A DNA stretch of 64,000 nucleotides from Streptococcus cristatus AS 1.3089 (GTDB lineage Bacteria > Bacillota > Bacilli > Lactobacillales > Streptococcaceae): positions 565,501-629,500 of the forward strand of contig NC_021175.1 of NCBI RefSeq assembly GCF_000385925.1. The letters are read 5' to 3'. The number at the start of each line of letters is the position of its first letter. The first letter of the stretch is position 1. A program made the translations under genes and the position numbers. The notes beneath the pieces are model-generated. The model saw only the letters and a list, made by a program, of their open reading frames with translations. It ran no database searches and was not told the DNA's origin. This document shows positions 44,159 to 51,108 of the stretch, piece after piece.

Positions 44159-44641
44159 ATGACAAACACTAAAAATCTAATACCAGTTACCAAACGAACA
44201 AGACAAGAACAAATAGCAATCAGTCGTAAAGGTGGCAAGGTATCGGGAGAAGCAAGGAGAAAGAAAGCTCATTTAAGAAAGACCTTAGATGAGCTTTTAA
44301 TCATGGATGTCTCAGATGAGCGACTAAAACAAAAGTTAGAAGAGATGGGACTACACGCTGATAATCAAACCTTGCTGTGTGTGATTATGCTTGAAAAAGC
44401 TATTAAAGGTAATGTAAGAGCTGCTGAATGGATTGCTAACATCATAGGGGCGTATAAGAAAGATAAACTGGATATCCAAGAGCAAAAGGAGCGTATCAAG
44501 TTTCTTAGACATCAGAATAAGAAACAAGAGACTCTTATTGGTGAAATAGAGCAGCCTTTGATAATCGTAGATAAATGGGCTAGTGAGTACGACGCAGTAG
44601 AGATTGATTTAGGAGATATAGATGACAAAGAAGAAAATTGA
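44159..44641 (+). CDS. Unknown basic island protein with KGG motif
   Basis: 160 residues. The N terminus ISRKGGKVSGEARRKKAHLR carries a KGG-type basic motif, then a helical region (LLCVIMLEKAIKGNVRAAEW) and an acidic tail. Similar proteins occur in Firmicute phages near packaging genes. It may bind DNA, but I cannot assign a family with confidence. Ends 20 bp inside the next gene. Confidence 0.6.
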   Translation: MTNTKNLIPVTKRTRQEQIAISRKGGKVSGEARRKKAHLRKTLDELLIMDVSDERLKQKLEEMGLHADNQTLLCVIMLEKAIKGNVRAAEWIANIIGAYKKDKLDIQEQKERIKFLRHQNKKQETLIGEIEQPLIIVDKWASEYDAVEIDLGDIDDKEEN

Positions 44642-45032
44642 GCGCATTTCTGTTATACACAGAGAAAAGATTTTATGGCTCAAGTGGTATTTTATGCGCG
44701 ATAAAGAAAAACCTAAGTACAGTATTCTTGAACGTAAAATGTTTGATGCTGCTAAAAATCAAGATATGCTAGCTTATCAAAAATACGCGACTATTAAGCA
44801 GATAACAGATATTAGGGTACAGACAAGCGAAGATGACGTTTTAGAGGCAGTAAAAGAGGTTTATGTCTATAATCGCATGAATGTTATTGGAGCTTGTCAG
44901 CGAATACTATTTGTGAGTCAGTCGCCAGCTTATACCAAATTGAATAAGTGGTTTGATACCTATTCTGATCTGTATTTTAGTATTATACCACTATCTAATA
45001 TATCTACTTATCATGAGCTAGTAAGAAATTGA
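44622..45032 (+). CDS. Unknown island protein, possibly a late-gene regulator
   Basis: 136 residues, basic, overlapping the previous gene by 20 bp; GGAG lies 7 nt before the ATG. ILWLKWYFMRDKEKPKYSI and ACQRILFVSQSPAYTKLNKW are distinctive. Position (last gene before the terminase remnant) and size are those of phage ArpU/RinA-type activators, but I see no clear sigma-like HTH, so the role is a guess. Confidence 0.55.
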   Translation: MTKKKIERISVIHREKILWLKWYFMRDKEKPKYSILERKMFDAAKNQDMLAYQKYATIKQITDIRVQTSEDDVLEAVKEVYVYNRMNVIGACQRILFVSQSPAYTKLNKWFDTYSDLYFSIIPLSNISTYHELVRN

Positions 45033-45075
45033 TTTCATTGCTAAAGTCAATAGAATATGAGATAATAAGATTTGG

Positions 45076-45153
45076 ATAAGTAGGGCAGTGGTTTGAAGAA
45101 GGAATACGCTCTCTCGTAGAGAAATGGCGGTGCAAATCCGTCCGACTACTTAT
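45076..45153 (+). ncRNA. tRNA-like structured RNA candidate
   Basis: An 8-bp closing stem ATAAGTAG (45076-45083)/CTACTTAT (45146-45153) encloses two hairpins: TCTCT-CGT-AGAGA (45110-45122) and GGCGG-TGCAAAT-CCGTC (45126-45142), the latter very like a T arm. It is not a functional tRNA: the anticodon arm has a 3-nt loop, three unpaired bases lie between T arm and acceptor stem, and no D arm forms. A terminator follows directly. It lies just upstream of the terS remnant, so it might be a packaging signal (cos/pac region), a processed RNA or a degenerate phage tRNA. Confidence 0.45.
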
Positions 45154-45154
45154 T

Positions 45155-45178
45155 TAGCCCCAGATATGGGGTTTTTAT
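45155..45178 (+). terminator. Terminator after the structured RNA
   Basis: AGCCCC-AGATAT-GGGGTTTTTA: a short GC-rich hairpin followed by T residues. It closes the transcript carrying the structured element. Confidence 0.7.
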
Positions 45179-45301
45179 TGTATGGATTAAAATGAGAACT
45201 CTAATATAGTGAGTTGCTTGATAACATCGAAAAACTGATTAAAATAGTGTAAAATCCCCCATTTTTTACACATATAAAATGAAATCATGAGTAATATACT
45301 T

Positions 45302-45592
45302 GTGATTTTTTTTGCTGGAAACGAAAGACAGAGGCGCTTTGCAGATGAGTAGATAAAGACAGGGAAGGGTTATTAATCAGCAATTAAAGCTGGTTATAGT
45401 GATAGTTAAGCTAATAACCCTATTGCTGAACTGTTGGGAAATGTTGGGATAAAAGAGTACATAAACAAACAAATGCAAGAGCTGCATAAGACTAATACCT
45501 CGCAAGTAGAAGGATCTTTATCCATTCTATCAGATGTTGCAAGAGGCAAGAGAGAATTAAAACGAGGAAAAGCATTCGGAAAAAGAATTTAA
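45302..45592 (+). pseudogene. Phage terminase small subunit (TerS) remnant with three in-frame stops
   Basis: One continuous frame reads RQRRFADE-stop-IKTGKGY-stop-SAIKAGYSDS-stop-ANNPIAELLGNVGIKEYI, then INKQMQELHK, to TAA 45590-45592. The RRFADEYI...AAIKAGYS...LL.N..IKEYI pattern is the signature of P27/XtmA-type terminase small subunits. Stops are TAG 45350-45352, TAA 45374-45376 and TAA 45407-45409, each one base from a sensible sense codon (TAT, CAA, TAT). No frameshift is present. Satellites often use their own TerS to redirect helper packaging; this one has lost that. Confidence 0.75.
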
Positions 45593-45604
45593 TGACTAAA
45601 AGTA

Positions 45605-45633
45605 TTTACAAATAATAACTTTTGAGTTATAAT
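45605..45633 (+). promoter_or_regulatory. higBA promoter with operator palindrome
   Basis: -35 TTTACA (45605-45610), 17-bp spacer, -10 TATAAT (45628-45633). The inverted repeat ATAACT-TTTG-AGTTAT (45615-45630) fills the spacer and touches the -10, the expected place for HigA autorepression. Confidence 0.7.
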
Positions 45634-45657
45634 TCTTCTTAGAGAGAGGTGCTAATA

Positions 45658-46023
45658 GTGCATAATATCTATTTTTACAAGGATAAGAACGGTAATGAGC
45701 CTGTTTTAGATTATATGCGAGAGCTTGCCAGTAAAAAGGGAAAAGATAGTAGAATTAAACTCAATAAAATCAATGATTATATTGAGTTGTTAAGCCAGCA
45801 TGGAACACGCGCAGGTGAGCCATATATTAAGCATTTAGATGCTGAAATTTGGGAACTTAGACCACTAAGGGATAGGGTTTTATTTGTTGCTTGGATTGAT
45901 GGCAGTTTCGTTTTATTGCATCATTTTATGAAAAAGACACAGAAGACTCCAAAGAGAGAAATTGAACAAGCCAAGCGTGAATTAGAAGATTTAAAAGAAA
46001 GAGGGCTAGATAATGAAAAATAG
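45658..46023 (+). CDS. higB: HigB-like toxin (phage Gp49/RelE family)
   Basis: 121 residues from GTG 45658 (AGAGAGG 8 nt upstream); an in-frame GTG at 45649 overlaps that site. The pattern [35 protein letters not shown] and [11 protein letters not shown], with IEQAKREL after it, is the Gp49/HigB group of RelE-fold mRNA interferases. Toxin first, antitoxin second, is the HigBA order. It overlaps higA by 11 bp. It probably stabilises the island or guards against phage. Confidence 0.88.
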   Translation: MHNIYFYKDKNGNEPVLDYMRELASKKGKDSRIKLNKINDYIELLSQHGTRAGEPYIKHLDAEIWELRPLRDRVLFVAWIDGSFVLLHHFMKKTQKTPKREIEQAKRELEDLKERGLDNEK

Positions 46024-46306
46024 TGCGATCGGCAGCAATTGGAAAGATGTTAGAGCTGAGCTTTTTAGCAAAGAGGAGATTTTAGAAAGTGATATGCGCG
46101 TGGCTATCATGAGCGAGCTTATCGAGGCCAGAAATGAGAAGGGAATAAGCCAAAAGAAATTGGAGGAATTAAGTGGTGTAAGTCAGCCTGTCATTGCTAG
46201 AATGGAAACAGGTAAGACAAGCCCGCAACTGGACACGGTGCTAAAAGTATTAGCAAGTCTGGGAAAAACTTTAGCAGTGGTACCTTTAGAACATGAACAG
46301 GCATAG
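46013..46306 (+). CDS. higA: HigA-like antitoxin (XRE family)
   Basis: 97 residues. The XRE helix-turn-helix is in [18 protein letters not shown], followed by [18 protein letters not shown]. HigA proteins neutralise HigB and repress their own promoter; a matching palindrome lies over the promoter at 45615-45630. Last gene of the island, followed by a hairpin terminator. Confidence 0.88.
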   Translation: MKNSAIGSNWKDVRAELFSKEEILESDMRVAIMSELIEARNEKGISQKKLEELSGVSQPVIARMETGKTSPQLDTVLKVLASLGKTLAVVPLEHEQA

Positions 46307-46310
46307 AAAA

Positions 46311-46334
46311 ATAGCACCATTAAATGGGTGCTAT
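46311..46334 (+). terminator. Hairpin after higBA
   Basis: ATAGCACC (46311-46318) pairs with GGTGCTAT (46327-46334). The run after it is not T-rich on the plus strand but is preceded by A residues. Confidence 0.6.
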
Positions 46335-46520
46335 CTCCTTGCCTGCTGAACTCATAAATATAGTACCTTTTTTGTTACCCTTTAATAATTTCTAACTTGT
46401 TTGTACGTTGGTTATTTTGACAAAATAAGTAGAAATAAAATTTATAAATAGGCGTAATTTATTGTAATATATAATAGGGAAATAACTTGAAAAAATAATT
46501 CATTCTAATGGAATGAAGTA
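46335..46520. other. AT-rich right flank of the island
   Basis: No ORF. Probably holds the right attachment site, which I cannot define. An inverted repeat CATTC-TAATG-GAATG lies at 46501-46515. Confidence 0.35.
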
Positions 46521-46550
46521 AATCCCTTGAGGTTCACTCAAGGGATTTTT
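46521..46550 (+). terminator. Strong terminator at the island/chromosome border
   Basis: AATCCCTTGAG and CTCAAGGGATT form a perfect 11-bp stem over a 5-nt loop, followed by T residues. The next chromosomal gene starts 24 bp later. Confidence 0.85.
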
Positions 46551-46573
46551 AATAAATAAGGGGAGAATTTGGG

Positions 46574-47149
46574 ATGCTTTATTTTATTCTGTATATTCTA
46601 AGCAGAGAGTGGCTAGCTCTATCTATTTTATTGCTAGGACTCTTTTTAGCTTATAGACGGAAATCATGGTCTCTGGCACTTTTGGCAGTTCTTTTATTTC
46701 TTACAATCACCAGTATATGCTTGTATCCTCAGTTTAGTCCATGGATTGCTTTTCCCTTTTTGTTTCTCGCTTTCTATTTATTGGTCAAAAGATATAGGTG
46801 GCTTCTTTATCCTGCTCTTGCTTTAGGCTTGTTGCTATTGGCAGTTTCTCCTATTATTGGCTATATTTTTAGAGTTTATGTTCCAGTGACCCATTATGCC
46901 TATCTTGAGGAAAAAGGGCAGACAGTAGTGGTTCGGGAAGATTATTATGGAGCATTTTTTAGTGAGAGCGATATAGCGATTATGACTTATGTAAATGGTC
47001 AACTTGCTTATACAAATAGGATAGTTTATGAGAAGGTTGACTTACATGATTTTAATAAGGACAAAGATGTCGATAAGGATGTTTTTCTTGCTCAAGCCTT
47101 GACAAGGGAGCGATTGGAAGAATTAGAGAATTTTATGAATCGGAAATAG
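46574..47149 (+). CDS. Membrane protein with four to five helices
   Basis: 191 residues after GGGGAG. The N-terminal two thirds is hydrophobic (helices about 3-25, 33-52, 57-73, 80-105). The C-terminal part is soluble and acidic (VDLHDFNKDKDVDKDVFLAQ). No recognised family. Flanked by a terminator and by repeat copy 4; first chromosomal gene right of the island. Confidence 0.7.
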   Translation: MLYFILYILSREWLALSILLLGLFLAYRRKSWSLALLAVLLFLTITSICLYPQFSPWIAFPFLFLAFYLLVKRYRWLLYPALALGLLLLAVSPIIGYIFRVYVPVTHYAYLEEKGQTVVVREDYYGAFFSESDIAIMTYVNGQLAYTNRIVYEKVDLHDFNKDKDVDKDVFLAQALTRERLEELENFMNRK

Positions 47150-47176
47150 ACTAAATAAAGCTCGATGAATCAAAAT

Positions 47177-47350
47177 GAGGCTAGGACAAAAGTCCTAGCC
47201 TCTCAATTGTCTTTGGAGTGTCGAGAAAGACGCAGTGGTTGAGTGGTCTCTACTAGGCTGATTTCATCAGCTTTTACGCCCTACTCAACTGTGCGGAGGT
47301 GGGACGACGAAATCGAATTCTAACGAATTACCGATTTCTGTCCAACTCTC
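47177..47350 (-). repeat. Intergenic repeat, copy 4
   Basis: Reverse orientation, between the membrane protein and the small gene on the minus strand. The terminator hairpin (GAGGCTAGGAC-AAAA-GTCCTAGCCTC) is perfect. The other end is slightly eroded (GTCCAACTCTC where others have GTCCCACTCTC). Confidence 0.9.
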
Positions 47351-47366
47351 ATTTTTGATTCAGATT

Positions 47367-47552
47367 TTAGAAAAGAGACTTAACTTTGTTGATGACGTCA
47401 TCGAGTCCTTTTGAATTTGCGACCAAATCTTTAGCCTTATCTAAGTATTCGCCCAGCTCATCCTTGTGGTCTTCGACAAACTTCTTAGCTGCATCAAAAT
47501 CTTTCTTTTCGATCAATTCTTTTACTTGGTTAAACAATTCAACTGGATTCAT
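47367..47552 (-). CDS. 61-residue helical protein
   Basis: ATG 47552 follows AAAGGAG on the minus strand. MNPVELFNQVKELIEKKDFD, then ...VINKVKSLF: acidic/basic amphipathic helices with no Cys and no membrane segment. Small proteins of this make-up occur in streptococci, but I know no function. The strong ribosome binding site supports it as a real gene. Confidence 0.65.
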   Translation of the reverse strand: MNPVELFNQVKELIEKKDFDAAKKFVEDHKDELGEYLDKAKDLVANSKGLDDVINKVKSLF

Positions 47553-47625
47553 CTTGAATGCTCCTTTGATAATTTTCTTTTGATACTATTTAATCAAATA
47601 TCTAGGTTTAAAGCAAGATTTTTGC

Positions 47626-48636
47626 TCATCGGAAGGTTACGCAGACTGCTTCTGGCACATAGAAATCATGAGAAATTTCTGTTAATCGGCCTGTTTCAGG
47701 ATCGCGTTTGAAAACAGTTGCATTGTCCGAGTCTTGGTGAACAGCGATGAGGTAGTTTTGGTCAGGTGTGATGTTGAAATCGCGTGGATTGTTGCCCTTT
47801 GTTGGAGTGATTTCAAGGAGCTGTAAACTTCCATCAGCTAGAATTTGATACACAGCTATTGAGTCATGGCCACGGTTAGAGCCATAGAGGAATTTACCGT
47901 CTGCTGAAAGGCGGATGGCCGCAGTTCCGTTAAAATCTTTAAATCCTTCTGGGAGAGTTGAGACGGTCTGCATGTGTTCAAACTGACCAACGCCATCGTA
48001 AATCAATACTTCGATGGTAGAGTTTAATTCGCAGATAAGGTAGGCGATTTTGTAGTGGTTATGAAAGACAAGGTGGCGTGCCCCAGCCCCAGCAGCACAT
48101 GCGTAAGTAGCTAATTTGTTTAATTGCCCAGCTTCTGTCACATCGTAGGTGGTGACTTGGTCTGTTCCGAGGTCACAGGTAATCAGATATTGATCAGGTG
48201 TCAAGTCAGTGTAGTGGACATGGGCAGAGGCTTGATTGGCATGAGGTCCTTGACCGACATGAGTGTCTGAATCAGCCAGTTTTAGGCTGCCATCTTCTTG
48301 CTGCTTGTAGACCAGCACTTGCCCCTTGTGGTAATTTGCTCCGTAAACGAGTCCTCTCTCCTCATCTACAGCGACATAGCAAAGCGGAGCGCCTTCTTCA
48401 ACCACATGATTGAGCAGCTGCCCCTCTTGGTCATAGGCAGCAATCCCACCTTGCCCATCTTTTGCGCCAACAGTGTATAGATGACCAGCTTGGTCAAAGG
48501 CTAGGTAAGTTGGGCTTGGTTCTTCGGCTACTAATTCTAAGTTTGAGAGTTCTCCCTTTTCAGTATCAAAATCCGCCTTATAAATTCCTTTGGAATCTCG
48601 TCGGGTATATGTTCCAAAATAAACTGTTTGAGTCAT
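47626..48636 (-). CDS. Lactonase-family beta-propeller (YkgB/6-phosphogluconolactonase-like)
   Basis: 336 residues. Repeated blades with YFGTYTRRDSKGIYKADFD, GQGPHANQASAHVH, the active-site region GARHLVFH and FLYGSNRGHDSIAVY, and the end NNPRDFNITPDQNYLIAVHQ are typical of the seven-bladed lactonase family (PF10282). E. coli Pgl of this fold hydrolyses 6-phosphogluconolactone; many streptococcal members are of unproven substrate. Cytoplasmic, no signal peptide. Single gene with GGTGGAG before the start. Confidence 0.88.
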   Translation of the reverse strand: MTQTVYFGTYTRRDSKGIYKADFDTEKGELSNLELVAEEPSPTYLAFDQAGHLYTVGAKDGQGGIAAYDQEGQLLNHVVEEGAPLCYVAVDEERGLVYGANYHKGQVLVYKQQEDGSLKLADSDTHVGQGPHANQASAHVHYTDLTPDQYLITCDLGTDQVTTYDVTEAGQLNKLATYACAAGAGARHLVFHNHYKIAYLICELNSTIEVLIYDGVGQFEHMQTVSTLPEGFKDFNGTAAIRLSADGKFLYGSNRGHDSIAVYQILADGSLQLLEITPTKGNNPRDFNITPDQNYLIAVHQDSDNATVFKRDPETGRLTEISHDFYVPEAVCVTFR

Positions 48637-48875
48637 GTCTCCACCTCATTCTTTTAAAGTCAATCTATTATACCACAAAATGACTTGAGAAGCTGTTGAC
48701 GCAAGAAAAGCCTGTATTTTAATGGAAAAGGCTGAATTATTTTCAAAAAACAGACAAAAAACAGATGGTGGGTAGGAAGGGGATAGACCACTTTGATAGA
48801 ATGGAATTGTTCAAAAAAACAAATACGATCAGGAAAGCTCAAAATTCCTGTTTTCTAAAACAAAGGAGAAATCAA
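48637..48875. promoter_or_regulatory. Intergenic region before the lipoprotein/efflux cluster
   Basis: 239 bp without a convincing gene, carrying divergent promoters. A TTGATAGAATGG-type stretch near 48790 could belong to the plus-strand promoter, and a minus-strand TATAAT lies at 48666-48671 for the lactonase. No strong -35/-10 pair for the efflux cluster, as expected if a response regulator drives it. Confidence 0.4.
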
Positions 48876-49142
48876 ATGAACACAAAAAAATTCGCTATGC
48901 TTGTAACTCTTATCGGAATGTCTGGCTTCTTTTTAGCTGCATGTGGTTCTAAGAATGCTGACAATCAAGAAGTTATCGATGGCAAACAAGTGGACTTCAA
49001 GAAAGATGCCGTAGATCAAAAAACGAAAACGGTAGACGGCAAGGAAGTGACAGAGTACACTATGCCAGACGGAAATGTAATTCAAATCCCAGCAGATGGT
49101 GAAGAATTACCAACAGATGAATCTGAATCAACTGATAAATAA
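48876..49142 (+). CDS. Small lipoprotein heading the efflux cluster
   Basis: 88 residues from ATG 48876 (AAAGGAG upstream). Signal peptide with lipobox FFLAAC, Cys at residue 23, then a short acidic domain with DGK-V twice (VIDGKQVDF, TVDGKEVTEY) and an acidic tail. It would be anchored on the outer face of the membrane. Encoded 28 bp before the MacA-like adaptor, so probably part of the same envelope-stress module. Function unknown. Confidence 0.75.
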   Translation: MNTKKFAMLVTLIGMSGFFLAACGSKNADNQEVIDGKQVDFKKDAVDQKTKTVDGKEVTEYTMPDGNVIQIPADGEELPTDESESTDK

Positions 49143-49170
49143 ACGTTAGAACCTGTAGGTTGGAGGCAAT

Positions 49171-50436
49171 ATGTTTGAAAGAAAAAAAATGAATCGTAAA
49201 ACCATAATATTGGGCAGCACGGTCATTCTCGCTTGTGCTGGGCTGGGAGGCTATGTACTTCTCAATCAGGTTAATCAAAAACAGGCCATGCAAATGGTTG
49301 ATAATAAGATTGATTCTCTGACGGTCCAGGATGCTGTCAATAACAGTAAAAAAACAAGCCTGGTTTTATCTGGAGAAGTAGTTGCTAACAATAGCAGTAA
49401 GGTCAAAATTGACCCATCTAAAGGTGAAGTTAAAGAAGTATTTGTCAAAAATGGCGATACTGTTACGCAAGGGCAGCCCCTCTTTTCCTATGTTACCTCT
49501 CAGGAATTGACAGCCCAGTCTGCTCAGTATGATGCTCAAGCTAAGGCTAACGGCATTACGACTGCTCAAACCAGCGCATCAATCAAATGGGAAACTTATA
49601 ACCGTAAGCTGGCTAGTCTTAATGCACTTCGGAATAAATACAATTCTAGTAAGGATGAGTCTCTCTTGGATCAGATAAAATCTGCTGAAGATGAGCTGGC
49701 TCAAGCGCTCAGTGACGCAAAGACTGCTGACAATGAAGTAACGAATGCTCAGATTGAGGCTGAAAAGGCTCAGGTGACCGCTCAGACGGAATCAGACCGT
49801 ATGAAATATGATACCGTGACAGCTGATACAGCGGGAACTATTACCTCTATGAACGAAGACTTACCGACTCAGTCCAAGGCTAAAAAGGAAGAAGAAACCT
49901 TTATCGAAATCATGGATAAGTCTAAGACTTTGGTAAAAGGGACTGTCAGCGAATTTGACCGTGAGAAGCTGAGCGTGGGTCAGAGAGTAGATATCGTAGA
50001 CCGCAAGGATCCTAAGAAGCGCTGGAGTGGCACCGTCACTCAGGTCGGCACCTTGACAACTGCAAATGCTGGAAATAGCAATGGTGGAAATAAACAACAG
50101 GAAAACCCCAACCAAGGTAAGTTCCCTTATACTGTCGAGCTGGATCAGGGTGGTGAAATGCCACTTGTAGGCTCCCATTCTTATGTCAATGTCGTAGAAA
50201 ATGCTCCTGAAGCCGGCAAGGTTGTTGTTAATAAAGCCTATACTTTCAGTAAAAATGGCAAGACCTATGTCTGGAAGGTAGAGGGCAAAAAGGTGAAAAT
50301 GAAGGAAGTTAAGACCAAGAAAGTTTCTGACCGTTTGGTAGAGATTACAGAAGGTCTGACTATGCAGGATACCATTTCGACACCTAGAGAAGGCATGAAA
50401 GACGGGATGGAGGTAGGACAGAATGTTAAAGCTTAA
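49171..50436 (+). CDS. MacA-like membrane-fusion/adaptor protein of an ABC efflux pump
   Basis: 421 residues after GGAGG. One N-terminal membrane helix (about 9-29), a split lipoyl domain (about 70-110: VKIDPSKGEVKEVFVKNGDT; second half SKTLVKGTVSEFD), a coiled-coil hairpin (about 120-205) and a beta-barrel. The arrangement adaptor-ATPase-permease matches the MacAB-like pump characterised structurally in S. pneumoniae (Spr0693-0695 type), which exports antimicrobials or peptides. It overlaps the ATPase gene by 14 bp. Confidence 0.88.
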   Translation: MFERKKMNRKTIILGSTVILACAGLGGYVLLNQVNQKQAMQMVDNKIDSLTVQDAVNNSKKTSLVLSGEVVANNSSKVKIDPSKGEVKEVFVKNGDTVTQGQPLFSYVTSQELTAQSAQYDAQAKANGITTAQTSASIKWETYNRKLASLNALRNKYNSSKDESLLDQIKSAEDELAQALSDAKTADNEVTNAQIEAEKAQVTAQTESDRMKYDTVTADTAGTITSMNEDLPTQSKAKKEEETFIEIMDKSKTLVKGTVSEFDREKLSVGQRVDIVDRKDPKKRWSGTVTQVGTLTTANAGNSNGGNKQQENPNQGKFPYTVELDQGGEMPLVGSHSYVNVVENAPEAGKVVVNKAYTFSKNGKTYVWKVEGKKVKMKEVKTKKVSDRLVEITEGLTMQDTISTPREGMKDGMEVGQNVKA

Positions 50437-51097
50437 GAACATCCACAAATCTTATCAACAGGGCAGTCAGGAATTTCCGATTTTGAAAGGAATTGATTTG
50501 CATGTGAAAGAGGGGGATTTTCTAGCGATTATGGGGCCGTCTGGGTCAGGTAAGTCCACTTTGATGAACATTATCGGATGTTTGGACAAGGCTAGCGCAG
50601 GTTCTTATCATATCGAAGGGACTGACGTCTCTGACCTGTCCGACAACCAACTATCTGATTTGCGTAATCAGAAAATTGGCTTTGTTTTCCAGAATTTCAA
50701 CCTCATGCCCAAGCTGACAGCCTGTCAAAATGTTGAACTGCCTCTGACTTACATGAAAGTTCCTAAAAAAGAGAGACGTGAGCGCGCCTTGGAAATGCTA
50801 CGACTGGTCGGCCTGGAAGAAAGAAGTGACTTCAAGCCTATGGAACTGTCCGGTGGTCAAAAGCAACGGGTAGCTATTGCGCGTGCTCTTGTGACCAATC
50901 CCAGCTTTATCTTGGGAGACGAGCCGACTGGGGCGCTGGATACTAAGACCAGTGTTCAGATTATGGAGCTATTCAAGCAATTTAATGAACAAGGCAAGAC
51001 CATTGTCATCATTACCCACGAGCCGGAAGTGGCTCAACTTTGCAAGCAAACAGTTGTCTTGCGGGACGGTAATATAGAGACTCGGACATTAGGATAG
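50423..51097 (+). CDS. MacB/LolD-type ABC ATPase
   Basis: 224 residues. Walker A GPSGSGKST, Q-loop FVFQNFNLMP, signature LSGGQKQRVAIARAL, Walker B FILGDEPTGALD, switch His in ITHEPEV. Forms the pump with the adjacent permease and adaptor. Starts inside the end of the adaptor gene. Confidence 0.93.
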   Translation: MLKLKNIHKSYQQGSQEFPILKGIDLHVKEGDFLAIMGPSGSGKSTLMNIIGCLDKASAGSYHIEGTDVSDLSDNQLSDLRNQKIGFVFQNFNLMPKLTACQNVELPLTYMKVPKKERRERALEMLRLVGLEERSDFKPMELSGGQKQRVAIARALVTNPSFILGDEPTGALDTKTSVQIMELFKQFNEQGKTIVIITHEPEVAQLCKQTVVLRDGNIETRTLG

Positions 51098-51108
51098 AAG
51101 GGGGCTAT

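Larger units (their letters stand above)
36753..46345. mobile_element. Phage-satellite-like chromosomal island downstream of eno
   Basis: About 9.6 kb containing integrase, CI-like repressor with divergent early genes, excisionase-like and small HTH proteins, replisome organizer, DnaC-like loader, unknown small genes, a terS pseudogene and HigBA. No capsid, portal, protease, tail, holin or lysin genes are present. This is the layout of streptococcal phage-inducible or phage-like chromosomal islands rather than a decayed full prophage. The ends are approximate: I could not find a direct repeat longer than about 9 bp between 36680-36830 and 46306-46573. Weak similarity exists between TTTTTTGATATTACTACCCTTT on the left and TTTTTTGTTACCCTTT on the right. 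Confidence 0.8.

Noticed and set aside
45076-45153. A tRNA gene, possibly a suppressor tRNA
   Set aside because: The acceptor-like stem and T-arm-like hairpin are present, but the central hairpin has a 3-nt loop, no D arm forms and extra bases separate the stems. Kept only as a tRNA-like structured candidate.
36831-46306. Decayed complete prophage
   Set aside because: Not a single capsid, portal, tail, holin or lysin relic is visible; what remains is the compact set of a satellite.
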